From: Amphimedon queenslandica
Taxonomy: Eukaryota > Porifera > Demospongiae > Haplosclerida > Niphatidae
Direction of reading: 5' to 3'
DNA: 64,000 bases
Assembly: GCF_000090795.2 (NCBI RefSeq)
Contig: NW_003546261.1
Location: forward strand, 50,084 to 114,083
In this document: positions 15,301 through 25,103 of the stretch, in pieces
How positions within the stretch are numbered: position 1 is the first letter of the stretch
How the letters are laid out: the number at the start of each line of letters is the position of its first letter
Position numbers and translations under genes: made by a program
Notes under the pieces: model-generated
Databases searched by the model: none
What the model was told of the DNA's origin: nothing
What the model saw: the letters and a program-made list of their open reading frames with translations, nothing else

Positions 15301-17909
15301 AAAAAAGTGAAAATAGAAAAGGGAATGGGAGGTACATCAGAGGCGTAGCGAGGGGGGCAAGGGGGGCAAATGCCCCTTTTTTAAATCAAAATTTAAAAAT
15401 AATGAAATAATAAGCTGCTTTTGGAAGGAAAAGCTGTTCTACAACTTATACATGTATATGAAACAAAAAGGCCAAGGTAGTCTTTCTATGATGCCATTAT
15501 AAAGCTGAAAAGGTATTCAATATTGCCTATGATCAGTCAAAAAGTCCGCCATATTAAAAAATAGGTGTGGTCAAGCTTGAAAAGGGCGTGGTTGCACAAA
15601 ATGTCGTAGCACACTTTGCGAACCACACAGCTTGCCCCCTCTTTTCAAAAATCCTGGCTATGCCACTGTACATGTACATGTATACATGTAAGTTATGACA
15701 TACCACGTTGTTCCAAAAGGTGTTGAGAACATTCTCTTATAAGCACAATGAAGAAACTTGTACATAACAGGAAACACAGTTTCATTCCCAGTAGCTTCAT
15801 AATACATCCTCAATACAAACATCACATGATACTTGGACCAGTAGCTGTTACCATCCTTGCTGTCATCTTTTCCCAACCAACCGTCTTCACTTTGATGACT
15901 TATTATGTACATTATGTATCTCTCAGCCATTGATATCAGGTCAGGATCATTCAGCTGATAGGCTAATGGTACAAACCTGTGAGAGTATTATATATTGATA
16001 GTATGAACTATGAATTTTAATTTGCAACCACAATTTTCTCATAAGCTTTGGATTATGCTTGTCTTTTATACAATTTTTATTGTACATGTAAGTAAACAGC
16101 CAAGGTCAATTACAAAACCGCAATTACAATTACACATTCAATTACAAATACTCCTTTTGTAAAAATAGACTCAATTAGAATTACAATTATGCCATGTTGA
16201 AGAAAAAAATATTGTTTTCATGTGTTTTTGCATAAAACAGAAACATGACTTGCTTCTTCAACAGGCACTCCAGCTGTCAGTTTCCCACTAAGTGTGCTAA
16301 GTGTTAGAGTACAAGTAATTTTAAAATTCACAAAAATCCAATTTTTATTGGAATCAGCTCAAACTAAATATACAACATCAGAACGTGTATATGCATGAAA
16401 AAATATTATAAAAATAGAGAAATCTCTCATAGCCATTTTTCATGAAATTTGGCCCAAGATGGTATACAGAGTCTTTGGCCTGATACCGTACGGTTGGTAA
16501 TATTCAAGGGTCCAAAATTTCGTGTTTTCTCCAAAATGTTCTTAGAAGCTAATATTCGTGGGTACAAATATTCATGGATGGCAGTTAGCAAACTTCTTTT
16601 CACTTGGATCTACAGCACTAGCTTCCAATACATGGCTTATAGTGGAATATGGAGTAATAGACAGAGACTTTGGCTCCTCCACTGGCTTGGAAATGGTAGT
16701 TAGAGCTCTGCATGGCCCGTTAATTAGTTTTTATGTGTGGGTGGGTAGGGGTTAAAATTTCGTGGATAAAAATTAACCACAAAATTAACGAAAATTAATA
16801 CCCCACGAAATTTACCAACTGTACGGTATTTGAGCAACATTAAAAATTTATTAAAAAATCTAGCTTTAATCATAATCAGTTCAAACTACATGTAGATACA
16901 TTAGAACATATACACATGTATGCATTAGAAAATATTATAAAAATGAAAAATTCTCTCCTAGCCATTACTTTGTTTGACAAAATACCATAAATAGGGTTTT
17001 CTACAAAACTCTACTAAACAAGCTAAACAGGATAACTCATGAGCTTGCAAGAAACTGAGTACTATACTGGGATACCCTGACTGTCATTTACAATTATAAT
17101 AATGTACATGTAATTGTGATTGACCCCAGGTTTAATTGTCTGAATTTATGACACATATGTACATGTAGCTTAGGCTATACTAAGTCAGACACAAAATTTG
17201 TACCATAAATCACTAAAATGAATTACAGTAGTCACACTTAATGATATAATCATTGATTAATGCTAACCCATTCAGCCAATATGGTGCTCGCTCATGCAAG
17301 CCTACATCCGCTGTCCCACCAATCCATGAGGAGTTTTCTACATCAGGCCAAAAGAGAGGAAGATGACCAGACAGACCATTAGCTTGTATCTGAAGCTGCT
17401 GTTTAATCCAACCTATAAGTACAAGATATAGACCCCTAATTATGTACAATGCACAATAATAACTTAGCCAACCTCCGGGTTTAATTGTTCCAAGAGGTAG
17501 TGGGTAGAATTTCGGTGGTTTGAGACCAGCAGTTATAACACCAGATATCTAAATATTAGAAAAAATACATCCACTTAAATATTGTTCTCAAAATACTTAC
17601 TCTACAAGGATCTAACTTCTGAGATGTCTTACTACTTTTAAGGTAACACTCTGGTGGCTGTGTACTATTACTACTACTGCAAAAAGGCTGAACAAATGCC
17701 CATGCCACACAACCAGTTGTTTTCTGGCAAAGCTCAGCACAAGCATGCACGTGGTTTTCATCAGAAGTATTGAGAGGAACAGGCATACCAGGAAAGTCAC
17801 CTCCTGGCCTGTCTACACCAACATTGCCATCATTCCAATCACACTTAGCTATACCAATAAGCAACAGGAAATAAATTGCTAGAAATGACACTGGTTGCTT
17901 TCTCTTCAT
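12335..17909 (-). CDS. Secreted GH127 (DUF1680) glycosidase with PAN-like N-terminus
   Basis: Twelve minus-strand exons join in frame to about 740 residues: 17909-17601, 17548-17473, 17412-17238, 15976-15704, 15284-15173, 14823-14571, 13902-13674, 13623-13433, 13217-12989, 12811-12733, 12682-12536 and 12484-12335 (stop TGA). The start ATG at 17909 begins a signal peptide (MKRKQPVSFLAIYFLLLIG). Exon 1 also encodes a Cys-rich PAN/apple-like module with CAELCQKTTGCVAWAF. The rest is the GH127 fold: GQASGIFSCDEHLAG, then GTELCTVVEAMYSYEVLFG (about 400-418), then NYGCCTANFNQGWPKLL (about 482-498). In characterised GH127 beta-L-arabinofuranosidases a zinc-thiolate site uses a Glu, the Cys two residues on, and a CysCys pair; all four are present (about E402, C404, C485, C486). 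It is expected to act outside the cell or in the secretory path on furanosidic sugars; the substrate is inferred only from the family. Confidence 0.9.
13931..14272. mobile_element. pogo/mariner-like MITE with TA-flanked inverted ends
   Basis: The left end reads TACAGTCAAACCTCTCTA and the right end reads AGGTTTGACTGTA, an inverted match of about 13 bp bounded by TA. The inside repeats CCTCTCTATAA-type motifs and carries no coding capacity. It sits in intron 6 of the GH127 gene. Assignment to pogo/Tigger relatives rests on the end sequence and TA target and is inference. Confidence 0.7.
15338..15668. mobile_element. hAT-like MITE, copy 1
   Basis: The left end CAGAGGCGTAGCGAGG and the inverted right end CAGTGGCATAGCCAGG match the CAGNGGCGTAGC type of hAT non-autonomous elements. 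The internal sequence matches the copy at 21511-21831, including an identical stretch from ATGAAATAATAAGCTGCTTT onward. It has no coding capacity and lies in intron 4 of the GH127 gene. The target duplication is unclear here (TACAT on both sides at best). Confidence 0.8.
16300..16975. repeat. Degenerate dispersed repeat units
   Basis: Two related units flank a MITE in intron 3 of the GH127 gene. Each contains an ATTATAAAAATAGARAAAT-like core followed by a TCTC...AGCCATT motif, and a GGAATCAGCTCAAA-like segment. The same units recur near 34850-35600, 54330-54390 and 63925-64000. The origin is unknown; no coding sequence is visible. Confidence 0.6.
16484..16828. mobile_element. TA-flanked MITE (TACCGTACGG ends)
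   Basis: The left end TACCGTACGGTTGGTAA and the right end TTACCAACTGTACGGTA form inverted repeats bounded by TA. The element interrupts a dispersed repeat unit: its flanks join as GGCCTGA...TTTGAGCAAC, whereas the uninterrupted unit at about 35460 reads GGCCTGATTTTTGAGCAAC. It is non-coding and mariner-like by target choice. The small open frames at 16449-16755 fall in this element and are not genes. Confidence 0.75.
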
Positions 17910-18042
17910 TGTTGACTGCTGAAATTGCATAAGATTTAGTGCATGACACATTTCATGAATGTAATTATTCCACCCAATGAATAATATTAGCAATAGCCAA
18001 TAATGCATCATAAACAACACAGACAGATACACATACATGTAC

Positions 18043-18331
18043 TTTGCAAGGATCCAAATGTTGTTGAGTTACGGCTCCTGAAGTAACACAGTGGTGGCTG
18101 AGAAGAATTTGTTTTACTATAAAATTCAGCATTGAAAGCCCATGATTTACAGTTAGCTTTCATTTGGCAGTGCTTAACACAAGCACAAGGTCTTCCTGTA
18201 TTTAAAGTGATTGGTGAATCAAGGAAATCAGCTCCAGGCCTGTCTACACCAACATTGCCATCCTCCCACATCCTCCAAATGCTGTTAGCCACAACAGCGA
18301 GTAAAAGAAGAAATTGGACATAAATCTTCAT
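18043..18331 (-). pseudogene. Duplicated first exon (signal peptide + PAN-like), out of phase
   Basis: This minus-strand segment encodes a signal peptide (MKIYVQFLLLLAVVANS) and then a Cys-rich module parallel to exon 1 of the GH127 gene: NVGVDRPGADF against NVGVDRPGGDF, and the same Cys spacing. Its likely splice donor follows TGCAAA, at the position matching the exon 1 donor. The segment is 289 nt against 309 nt, so it would enter exon 2 out of frame, and its last residues are shifted relative to the LDPC ending of exon 1. It may be a decayed tandem exon copy, an alternative first exon read with another acceptor, or a tiny separate gene. Decay is the simplest reading. Confidence 0.6.
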
Positions 18332-18697
18332 TGTGGCAATTTGTACTATTGACTTGGCAATGAGCTAGCAGCACAGCAATTTTAAATTAAGAATAATATT
18401 TTTAATGGAGGCAAAAATTATTTGCACAAATTATGAAACTTAATTCAGGCACGTTTTGAACTTCAACACAAGTTACATACATGTATGTACCTCAGGCACT
18501 AACACAGCCTGAAAAACACGAAGACTTTGTAACACATTAAAGCATACCGAAACCATTACCTACGTGTACATGTAACTCACTGTGTCACTACTGATTGCAA
18601 ACACTTAAAATTATGATATACAATGTGCCAAAAATTAATGATGGTGAAGTCATAAGAACAACAACATTGTCAATAGGAAAGTAATCAGTGATATGGT

Positions 18698-20821
18698 TCA
18701 TAGAATTCTTTCTAGTGCTTCAATCAGAACAACACTGTTACCACGAACAACCTACGTGTAGCAAATAAACATAATATTAAAAATATACATGTACCTTAAG
18801 CACGATATTTTTTGTGTCTATTAATTTAAGCGATTTTTAACTAAATGCTTTTCAGTAACCATTAAACAATGAAGGATGTACATGTACATGTCAACATGGG
18901 TTGAGGTACATACTACATGTACATGTATAATGTGCATGTAGATTTTGTACAAACATTAAGTTTTCTCTACAGTACACATGCACACACACACAAACAAATT
19001 CATAAATCAGACTTACCACCATGCCAATATTAAACTTCTGATGGCTACTCCGCTCTTCAACACAATCATCTAGCACAACATTCATGTATGGATCAAACCC
19101 ACGCAATATACCAGTTATAGTACGATTTCCATTAAGTCTTACTAAAAGAAAAATACATTATAAACTAACAAAGAATGAATTGGTAGAATTCACTATTTGC
19201 TATCAAGATCAGTGACAGCCTGTCCCAAAACACAAAACAAAATTTTATTGGCAATGATTTAGGAGAAAATAATACTACTACAAAGGTACAAATCGTCTTT
19301 GATTGTATCACAAAATTATGCTTTAAAACTTATGCACCATAAAGTATAACAAAAAAGACTTAAATGTTATCTAGTACAGTGGAACCTCTGATAATGGAAC
19401 TTCTCTTTAACGAAAACCTCCTCAAATGAAAAAAATTAAATGTACAAACTCATTTTCCCAGTTTTTCAATGAAAATGGACCTCCCTTTAACGAAAACTCC
19501 TCTGTTACGAAATAACAAAAGCTTTTTTCTGACCAAGATGCCATTTTTCTTCCATTTAATGAAAAGTGGGCGTGGCCACACATGCGCACTAGTTCTGTGA
19601 CGTCATATGATATGTTAATCAATTAAAAAGAAACCCACCCATTGTAAAAATGGCGTCTTTTCTTCTCCTCACATTATGCTCTGTCACTCTTATTTTGCCA
19701 TCTTACTATCCAGGAGTACAGATAATTGCCTTTAATAGCTTTTCCCTTGTTTTGAAACATATTCTGCAAACTTATTTTCTTATTCTCCTTTTCTCTTCTG
19801 CAATTTGTTACCCAGCTTACTCTGCTGTCTACTGCCCCTCATTTTTTATAAGAAGGTAAAGTCTCACATTGGGGATGCCTCATTTACAAAACTTCCCCAT
19901 AATGAAAACCTCTATGTAATAAAAAGATTCTTGTGTCCCAAAAGTTTCGTTATTCGGAGGTTCCACTGTACATGTATACACACATAAATCTAGCAATGCT
20001 TAGTGTTATAACTGACAAATAACACCAATTCCAATTTTAAGACCATTTGCTTACTATGCAATGGATTGAATTCGTTAAGGTTAAGTTTTATGCAGCAAAT
20101 AAAATAACTGTCAGACATACATTTTCAAGTTGGCTTAATTCTCCTACCAAATTTTGTTCAGTAATTTCGTCTAAACAAGTATTGCTAAATACTTATTAAA
20201 AAGCCTTGAACTTTACAAACATAATAATCATGTTGGACCATTTCACAGAAATGGCAGATCTTAAGCTATGTTCAGACAGTGTCTGAAACTCTGAATCATT
20301 CAAAAATGTAATTTCAGGCTCTGTTAATGTCTATGTCCAAACTTACATGTACATGATGTATGTATCATCAATCATTATGAATGTCATGATTACTGTGGAG
20401 TGTTGATACAGCCTACTGTGGTCACTAAGACTTATAGCTTTATTTCTTCAAAACAACATGTACATGTACAACAGAATAAGAATCACAAATATTGGTCTTA
20501 CCCAAGCGGAGATAAAATTCATTTTAAATTGAGTAAACCTTATTAAACCAGATTAAAAGAGGGTGTGGTTTCTGAGTGGGTTACACCCAAACACCCCACA
20601 TATCTGCAGATGAGCAATTCATTCTAAATATCATCTGCAGGCTAGGTGGCATTCACAAAATCCCAGGTAAAATTAATTTTAACATAAATGTAACTTTACT
20701 TACACTGCAACCGTTTATCCATGTACCTACATTGACAAAAGTAATGATAATTGGTTTCAATAATAAAAAATAAATAAGAAGCTAACTTTTTGAGCTCTGG
20801 AGGGTGTGCTCTGCCGCTCAT
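18698..20821 (-). CDS. SNRPG: Small nuclear ribonucleoprotein G (Sm core protein)
   Basis: Four minus-strand exons join in frame to 78 residues: 20821-20787, 20726-20704 (only 23 nt), 19141-19017 and 18751-18698 (stop TGA). The product begins [20 protein letters not shown], continues with the Sm1 motif [20 protein letters not shown] and VVLDDCVEE, and ends with the Sm2 motif [20 protein letters not shown]. This aligns along its whole length with human SNRPG (76 residues). Sm G is part of the heptameric ring on U1, U2, U4 and U5 snRNAs and acts in splicing. The second intron is about 1.56 kb and contains a MITE. The gene is head-to-head with the securin-like gene, sharing a 204-bp promoter region. 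Confidence 0.95.
19375..19970. mobile_element. pogo-like MITE, about 600 bp
   Basis: The ends TACAGTGGAACCTCTGATAA and TTATTCGGAGGTTCCACTGTA are inverted repeats with a TA boundary. Subterminal CCTC and AACGAAAAC motifs recur inside. The short open frames inside (for example 19650-19859) show no transposase motif. It lies in intron 2 of SNRPG. The terminal sequence resembles pogo/Tigger elements; this is inference. Confidence 0.75.
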
Positions 20822-21025
20822 GTTTGTTGTGGAGCAACTTCAGCAATCAGAAACGGGCCAATAAATTAATTCAGCAAATTTACAATTCTGTAAAATACTA
20901 CACGTGACTCAATGTATGCGCATGCGCAAAACAACAGTAGGAGGGAATTTGTTAAAATTCGGTTTGAGTTAATGAGTTTTCAACTTTTCATTTTTCAGAC
21001 TCAGTAAACAACGAGGTAAACAACT
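20822..21025. promoter_or_regulatory. Bidirectional promoter of SNRPG and securin-like gene
   Basis: Only 204 bp separate the start codon of SNRPG (minus, 20821) from that of the securin-like gene (plus, 21026). The interval contains TGCGCATGCGCA at 20917-20928, a perfect palindromic match to the NRF1 consensus, and CACGTGAC at 20901-20908, an E-box of the USF/MYC type. Such sites are typical of constitutive divergent promoters in animals. There is no clear TATA box at a fixed distance. Regulation by these factors is inferred from motifs only. Confidence 0.7.
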
Positions 21026-21950
21026 ATGAGTGTCTCTGTTAGGCCTGGTATAGAACATACCCATAAAGATTCTCGTAAGCCTTTTTCAGGTGAGATGCAT
21101 CTTAATTTTGTATTTGTAATGCCCTTGTCAGAGATATATATCCTGCATTGTCCTGAATTAATGAACTGTCCTGTTATTAGTGTCAGTTCCAGCCCCAAGA
21201 CTGCTATTATTGTTATATAAATTGGATTTAACTGCTTGTTAGTCAACAAAATGAAACCAAACCCCTCTAGTGATTGGGTAGGGCAAGGGTGTGGTTTTTG
21301 TGTTGCATAATCTCCCAGGCGAGGGTTCCGACATTAGCTGAAATTTGTATGGGATGTCTGGATTGCTGAATTTTAGTTGTATTGGTTATTGTATAGCTCC
21401 AGGTACTAGACACTGCCTAAAGTTCTTAAATTCCAAAACCTTGGGTTCTATTTGAGTGTAGACTGGATTAAAGAGCAAGTCGGACCCCTTGACTCTTTAT
21501 TTGTGATACTCAGGGGCGTAGCAAGGGGGACCAATTCCCCCCCTTTTTTTTAAATCCAAATTAAAAAATAATGAAATAATAAGCTGCTTTTGGAAGGAAA
21601 AGCTGTTCTACAACTTACATTATGAAAGGAAAAGGCCAAAGCAGTCTTTCTATGATGCCATTATAAAGCTGAAAAGTATTCAGCATTGCCTATAATCAGT
21701 CAAGAAGTCCGCCATGTTGAAAAATAGTTGTGATCACATCCTAAATGGGCGTAGTCTCCCAAAATTTCGCAGTGTGCTTCGCACGCTACACAGCTTGCCC
21801 CTCTTTTCCAAAAATCTTTGCTATACCACTGGTGATACATGTGCAGTGCATTCTCTGTGTGGGATACCTTCAACTTTCTTAGTCCTCCCTTTATTTACTA
21901 CCCCTGTCTCTGTAGTTGTAAGTGTTATAAATATGCATGTAGTATTATAG
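21018..21950 (+). repeat. 5' half of a tandem gene duplication (copy 1)
   Basis: Exon 1 of the securin-like gene and the following part of its first intron are repeated at about 25097-25720. Shared landmarks in order are CCCATAAAGATTCTC, the splice donor CTTTTTCAGGTGAGATGC, GAATTAATGAACTGTCCTG, TTGGGTTCTATTTGAGTGTA and CACCTTCAACTTTCTTAG-like text. Copy 1 carries an extra hAT-like MITE (21511-21831) that copy 2 lacks. Confidence 0.85.
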
Positions 21951-24679
21951 TAATAGCATGATTTAACTTTAACGTAGCTACACTACCAATGTACATCATG
22001 TACATGCACAGAGACACTTTCTTTTTTTTCTCTTCACTAGACTCCTTTACATAATGTTGTACCTTAAGCCTACTATTTTTAGCATCTACTAAATTTAGCT
22101 ATATTAGCGAGAGAGCTTTAAACCGCTAAATTAAATCGATGCCAAAATAATTATTATTCATTATAATAGTTATTATTTATAGTTAATTTGGTTAGAAATG
22201 CTAAACATGACTTTTGCTGATTTCGCTAAAATTAGTAGATGCAAATAATAGTAGGCTTAAGGTAATTGTAACCTTTTTTTACTCAACCTTTAATTTTAGC
22301 GTTTTTTAGTGAGTGTACTTAAAATTACTAATTTAACCAGCCGCTGATAATAGTTATTATGTACTTGTGTAAACATGTACACAAGATAGGCAAGATCTGT
22401 AACAGGATAACAGTAGATAAGGGTGATCTTATTAAGTGTTTTGCTCTTAAATGTATAAATTGGGCTTCTTGAGTAGTGTTATGCTTTCAAATGGGAGTTT
22501 CACTATTGATTTCCTTCCTATTTTCACTACTATTTCATTTCGCTAAATCAGGGTCCTGTTGAAAACGCTAAAATTTAAGAGCACAAGTAATACCCACCCT
22601 AAGGTAATACCATAATGATATGGATTGTAAAAGCAAATGCAAAGGCATTTAAATTTATGTATTGTAATACATGCACAACATGTGATTGGATTTTGTATAT
22701 TGCATGGTATGAAGCTTACCATATAATTTACAAAATGTATATTGCCTATACTGCTACATGTTGTATCAGAGAAATAACAATTAAGAAGCCTTAGCAAGTT
22801 AGCAAACAGCCTGCTCATGCTCCTTATGTCAGTTGTATTTTAAACAAAAGTAGCAAGAACATTAGAAGGTATAGAGAGAACTCTATATGAATCTGCTATG
22901 CACGGAAGGTCTTACACTGATACGCTTACATGAATAATTTTTTGAGCATGTTGATTAGTATGTGGTTGTTGGACTCACCACGCTTGCGAGGTGGGTACTA
23001 AGTAGTTGGGTTGTCATTCTGCCCACACATTTTAATTGATTTGTAAAAATCTATCTTTTTGTCTGAGCTATATTTCTTCTTCTAGCAACAGATAAAGTTG
23101 CTTTCTTTCATCTAGTTATGCTCTTGTAGCATCTCGTAGCACCAAAAGCTGTGAACTGCTAAACCAGGGGACCTCTCTCCAAGTGAGAGCTCGTGTTTCA
23201 CTCTACAGAGCTGAGATTTGCTTCAGAGGTAGAAAATTCCCATCTAACAAAAAACTAAAAGAATGATTTTGCCCTAACGTTGTTGTTTGTCACAGTTTGT
23301 GAGTTACAGTTGCTCAAAGTTTGTGATTTAGCCTCTTTGAAAATTTTTCAGACGTCACTAGGGAAATCAGGAGCAACCGAACTCTCTCAGTGTCTTTTAA
23401 TTATCTAGGAAATTTTTTTGTGCCAACTCTTTCTTTGAATAGAACTTCAGATGCTAAAATAAATTTCAGCTTTTCTTCTTTCTCCTATTCATGTGCCATG
23501 ATTTAGCTAGTTCTTGACCACACCCATAGCTTATTTTAATTATCATTATAACTATTCAGTCAATAATAGTTAATTTTTTCAAATTGCTTAAAATATCACA
23601 GTACAAGTAACACATATCACTCAGGTGAATTCCAGTGGGCGAGTCCATTGCACCATAGTGCTTCATTATTGATGCATGTACATTGTAGTTGGTAGGTTAT
23701 AGGAATAATGGCAGACACCGTAATATTTTATGGGTAAATCATTATATTATCATAGCTAAAATTCTTATCATGAAGCATGATGATATGTATCCCCCAAGGT
23801 TTCAAAATTCCTCTACAGGTTGAAATTTATTTATATTATGTGTACTTTTGCAGAAAATGTGTCTGTCAGTGTCACAAATAAAAAGCAAGTGATGTCTGTT
23901 GAAGCGAAGAGACAGCCGTTAGGAAATCTAAGCAATGAAGTTGATAGAAATGGGTCAAGTCAGAAGAAGAGTACCTTACCATCTAAAATATCTACTGAGA
24001 AGAAGGCAGCGGCAATTGCGAAGGATGATTTACCAGAGATAGAATACATGCCTCCTCCTCATACAGAGGACGGTAAGTATAATATGATTTTAAAAGGGAT
24101 ACATGTGTACATGTGGGTGTTACTGTGTTAGTATTATTTTTTGTCTACTGCAATGTACATGTACATGTACAAGTACATGTAGAGCAAAGGCCTACTGTAG
24201 TATAGTGTTCCTGGTACTAGTCTATTTAATTTATGTTGGGTAGAAACTGTGGAATATTAGTGCACTTTGGGCACAATAATTTTATAGTAACACCATGATT
24301 TTCCAGGGCCTTGGCTTACGTTATGTTTTGTGCAGTCTTTAACCTGTACATGTACAGTATACATGTAGCTACATAATACATATTTTATTACCTGATTTTT
24401 TTTACTGAAGATGATACTGATTTTGAAGAGCCGGAGTATTTGAAGAATATTGATAAATTGTTTTTGGGAAAAATTGTTCATCAAACACTATCAAAGTCTA
24501 ATGTTGAAAAGTTAACTTTTGAGAAATCTCGTAGATCAAAACAGACCGCTGGTAAGGACACTTATTATTTATTTGACATTAAAATTTTCTTTTCTTAAGG
24601 TTGGTTTTGTTTGCCTGATATTGGTGACATTGAAGACTTCACAACTGATGAAACTGAAGATTTATTATTTATCGATTAA
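21026..24679 (+). CDS. Candidate securin (separase inhibitor)
   Basis: Four exons join in frame to 167 residues: 21026-21089, 23854-24072, 24411-24551 and 24600-24679 (stop TAA); the last intron is 48 nt. Near residue 41 is RQPLGNLSN, a full destruction box of the form RxxLxxLxN recognised by the anaphase-promoting complex. After a basic Ser/Lys-rich linker comes DDLPEIEYMPPP, which resembles the acidic PEIE/IEY-x-P separase-binding pseudosubstrate segment of securins (human: YPEIEKFFPF). The C-terminal third is acidic and ends LPDIGDIEDF...LLFID. Size, order of motifs and acidity fit securin, which holds separase inactive until anaphase. Securins diverge so fast that this rests on motifs, not on overall similarity; another APC/C substrate remains possible. 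It shares a promoter region with SNRPG. Confidence 0.6.
21511..21831. mobile_element. hAT-like MITE, copy 2, with 8-bp target duplication
   Basis: The ends CAGGGGCGTAGCAAGG and (inverted) CAGTGGTATAGCAAAG are flanked by GTGATACT on the left and GTGATACA on the right, an 8-bp target duplication with one mismatch. The duplicate locus at about 25595 lacks the element and reads straight through as TTATTTGTGTTACATGTACAG, which confirms both boundaries. The element is non-coding and in the first intron of the securin-like gene. Confidence 0.9.
22060..22264. mobile_element. Short MITE with about 30-bp inverted ends
   Basis: The left end TACCTTAAGCCTACTATT and the right end AATAGTAGGCTTAAGGTA are inverted repeats that extend inward with GCATCTACTAA against TTAGTAGATGC. 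The 205-bp unit could fold into a long hairpin. A TA boundary suggests a mariner-like mobiliser. It lies in the first intron of the securin-like gene. Confidence 0.75.
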
Positions 24680-25096
24680 ATTAAATCTGTTGATGTACAC
24701 AACTTCACACTATTCTATACTAAAATTATGCACTGTTACAAAGCATAATTTTAGTGAGCCTCTGTATTATTCACATGATAAGTCACTTAAATATATCAAT
24801 AATAATTGATTTAATGATTTTTAGTTCATCACAGTTATCATTTATTTAAATATCACTGTCTTGAGTGTTATGTGGCAGATGATTAACTATTCTGTAGAGC
24901 AAAGGCAATAATAATAAAAAAATTAATAGTGGAACATTGGTGCACTAATTAAACATTGTGGATAGAATTATTTTAACTGCACATGAAGACAACCTCTTGC
25001 ATTATTTTTTATGTGTGAAGTCATGTCTGCATCCCTGTGGGAAAAGCTTGTATGAGAATTTGTAGAAATGTCTGAATTTGTGATTTAGAGACAGGA
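24680..25096. other. Spacer between securin-like gene and its decayed copy
   Basis: This AT-rich spacer has an AATAAA-type signal near 24914. I see no gene in it. Confidence 0.5.
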
Positions 25097-25103
25097 AACA
25101 ACT

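Noticed and set aside
19422-19859. Open frames within the 600-bp MITE as a possible transposase
   Set aside because: Too short and without DDE or helix-turn-helix signatures; the element is non-autonomous.
21714-21950. 78-codon frame in the securin-like first intron
   Set aside because: It begins inside the hAT-like MITE and runs into duplicated intron sequence, so it is not a gene.
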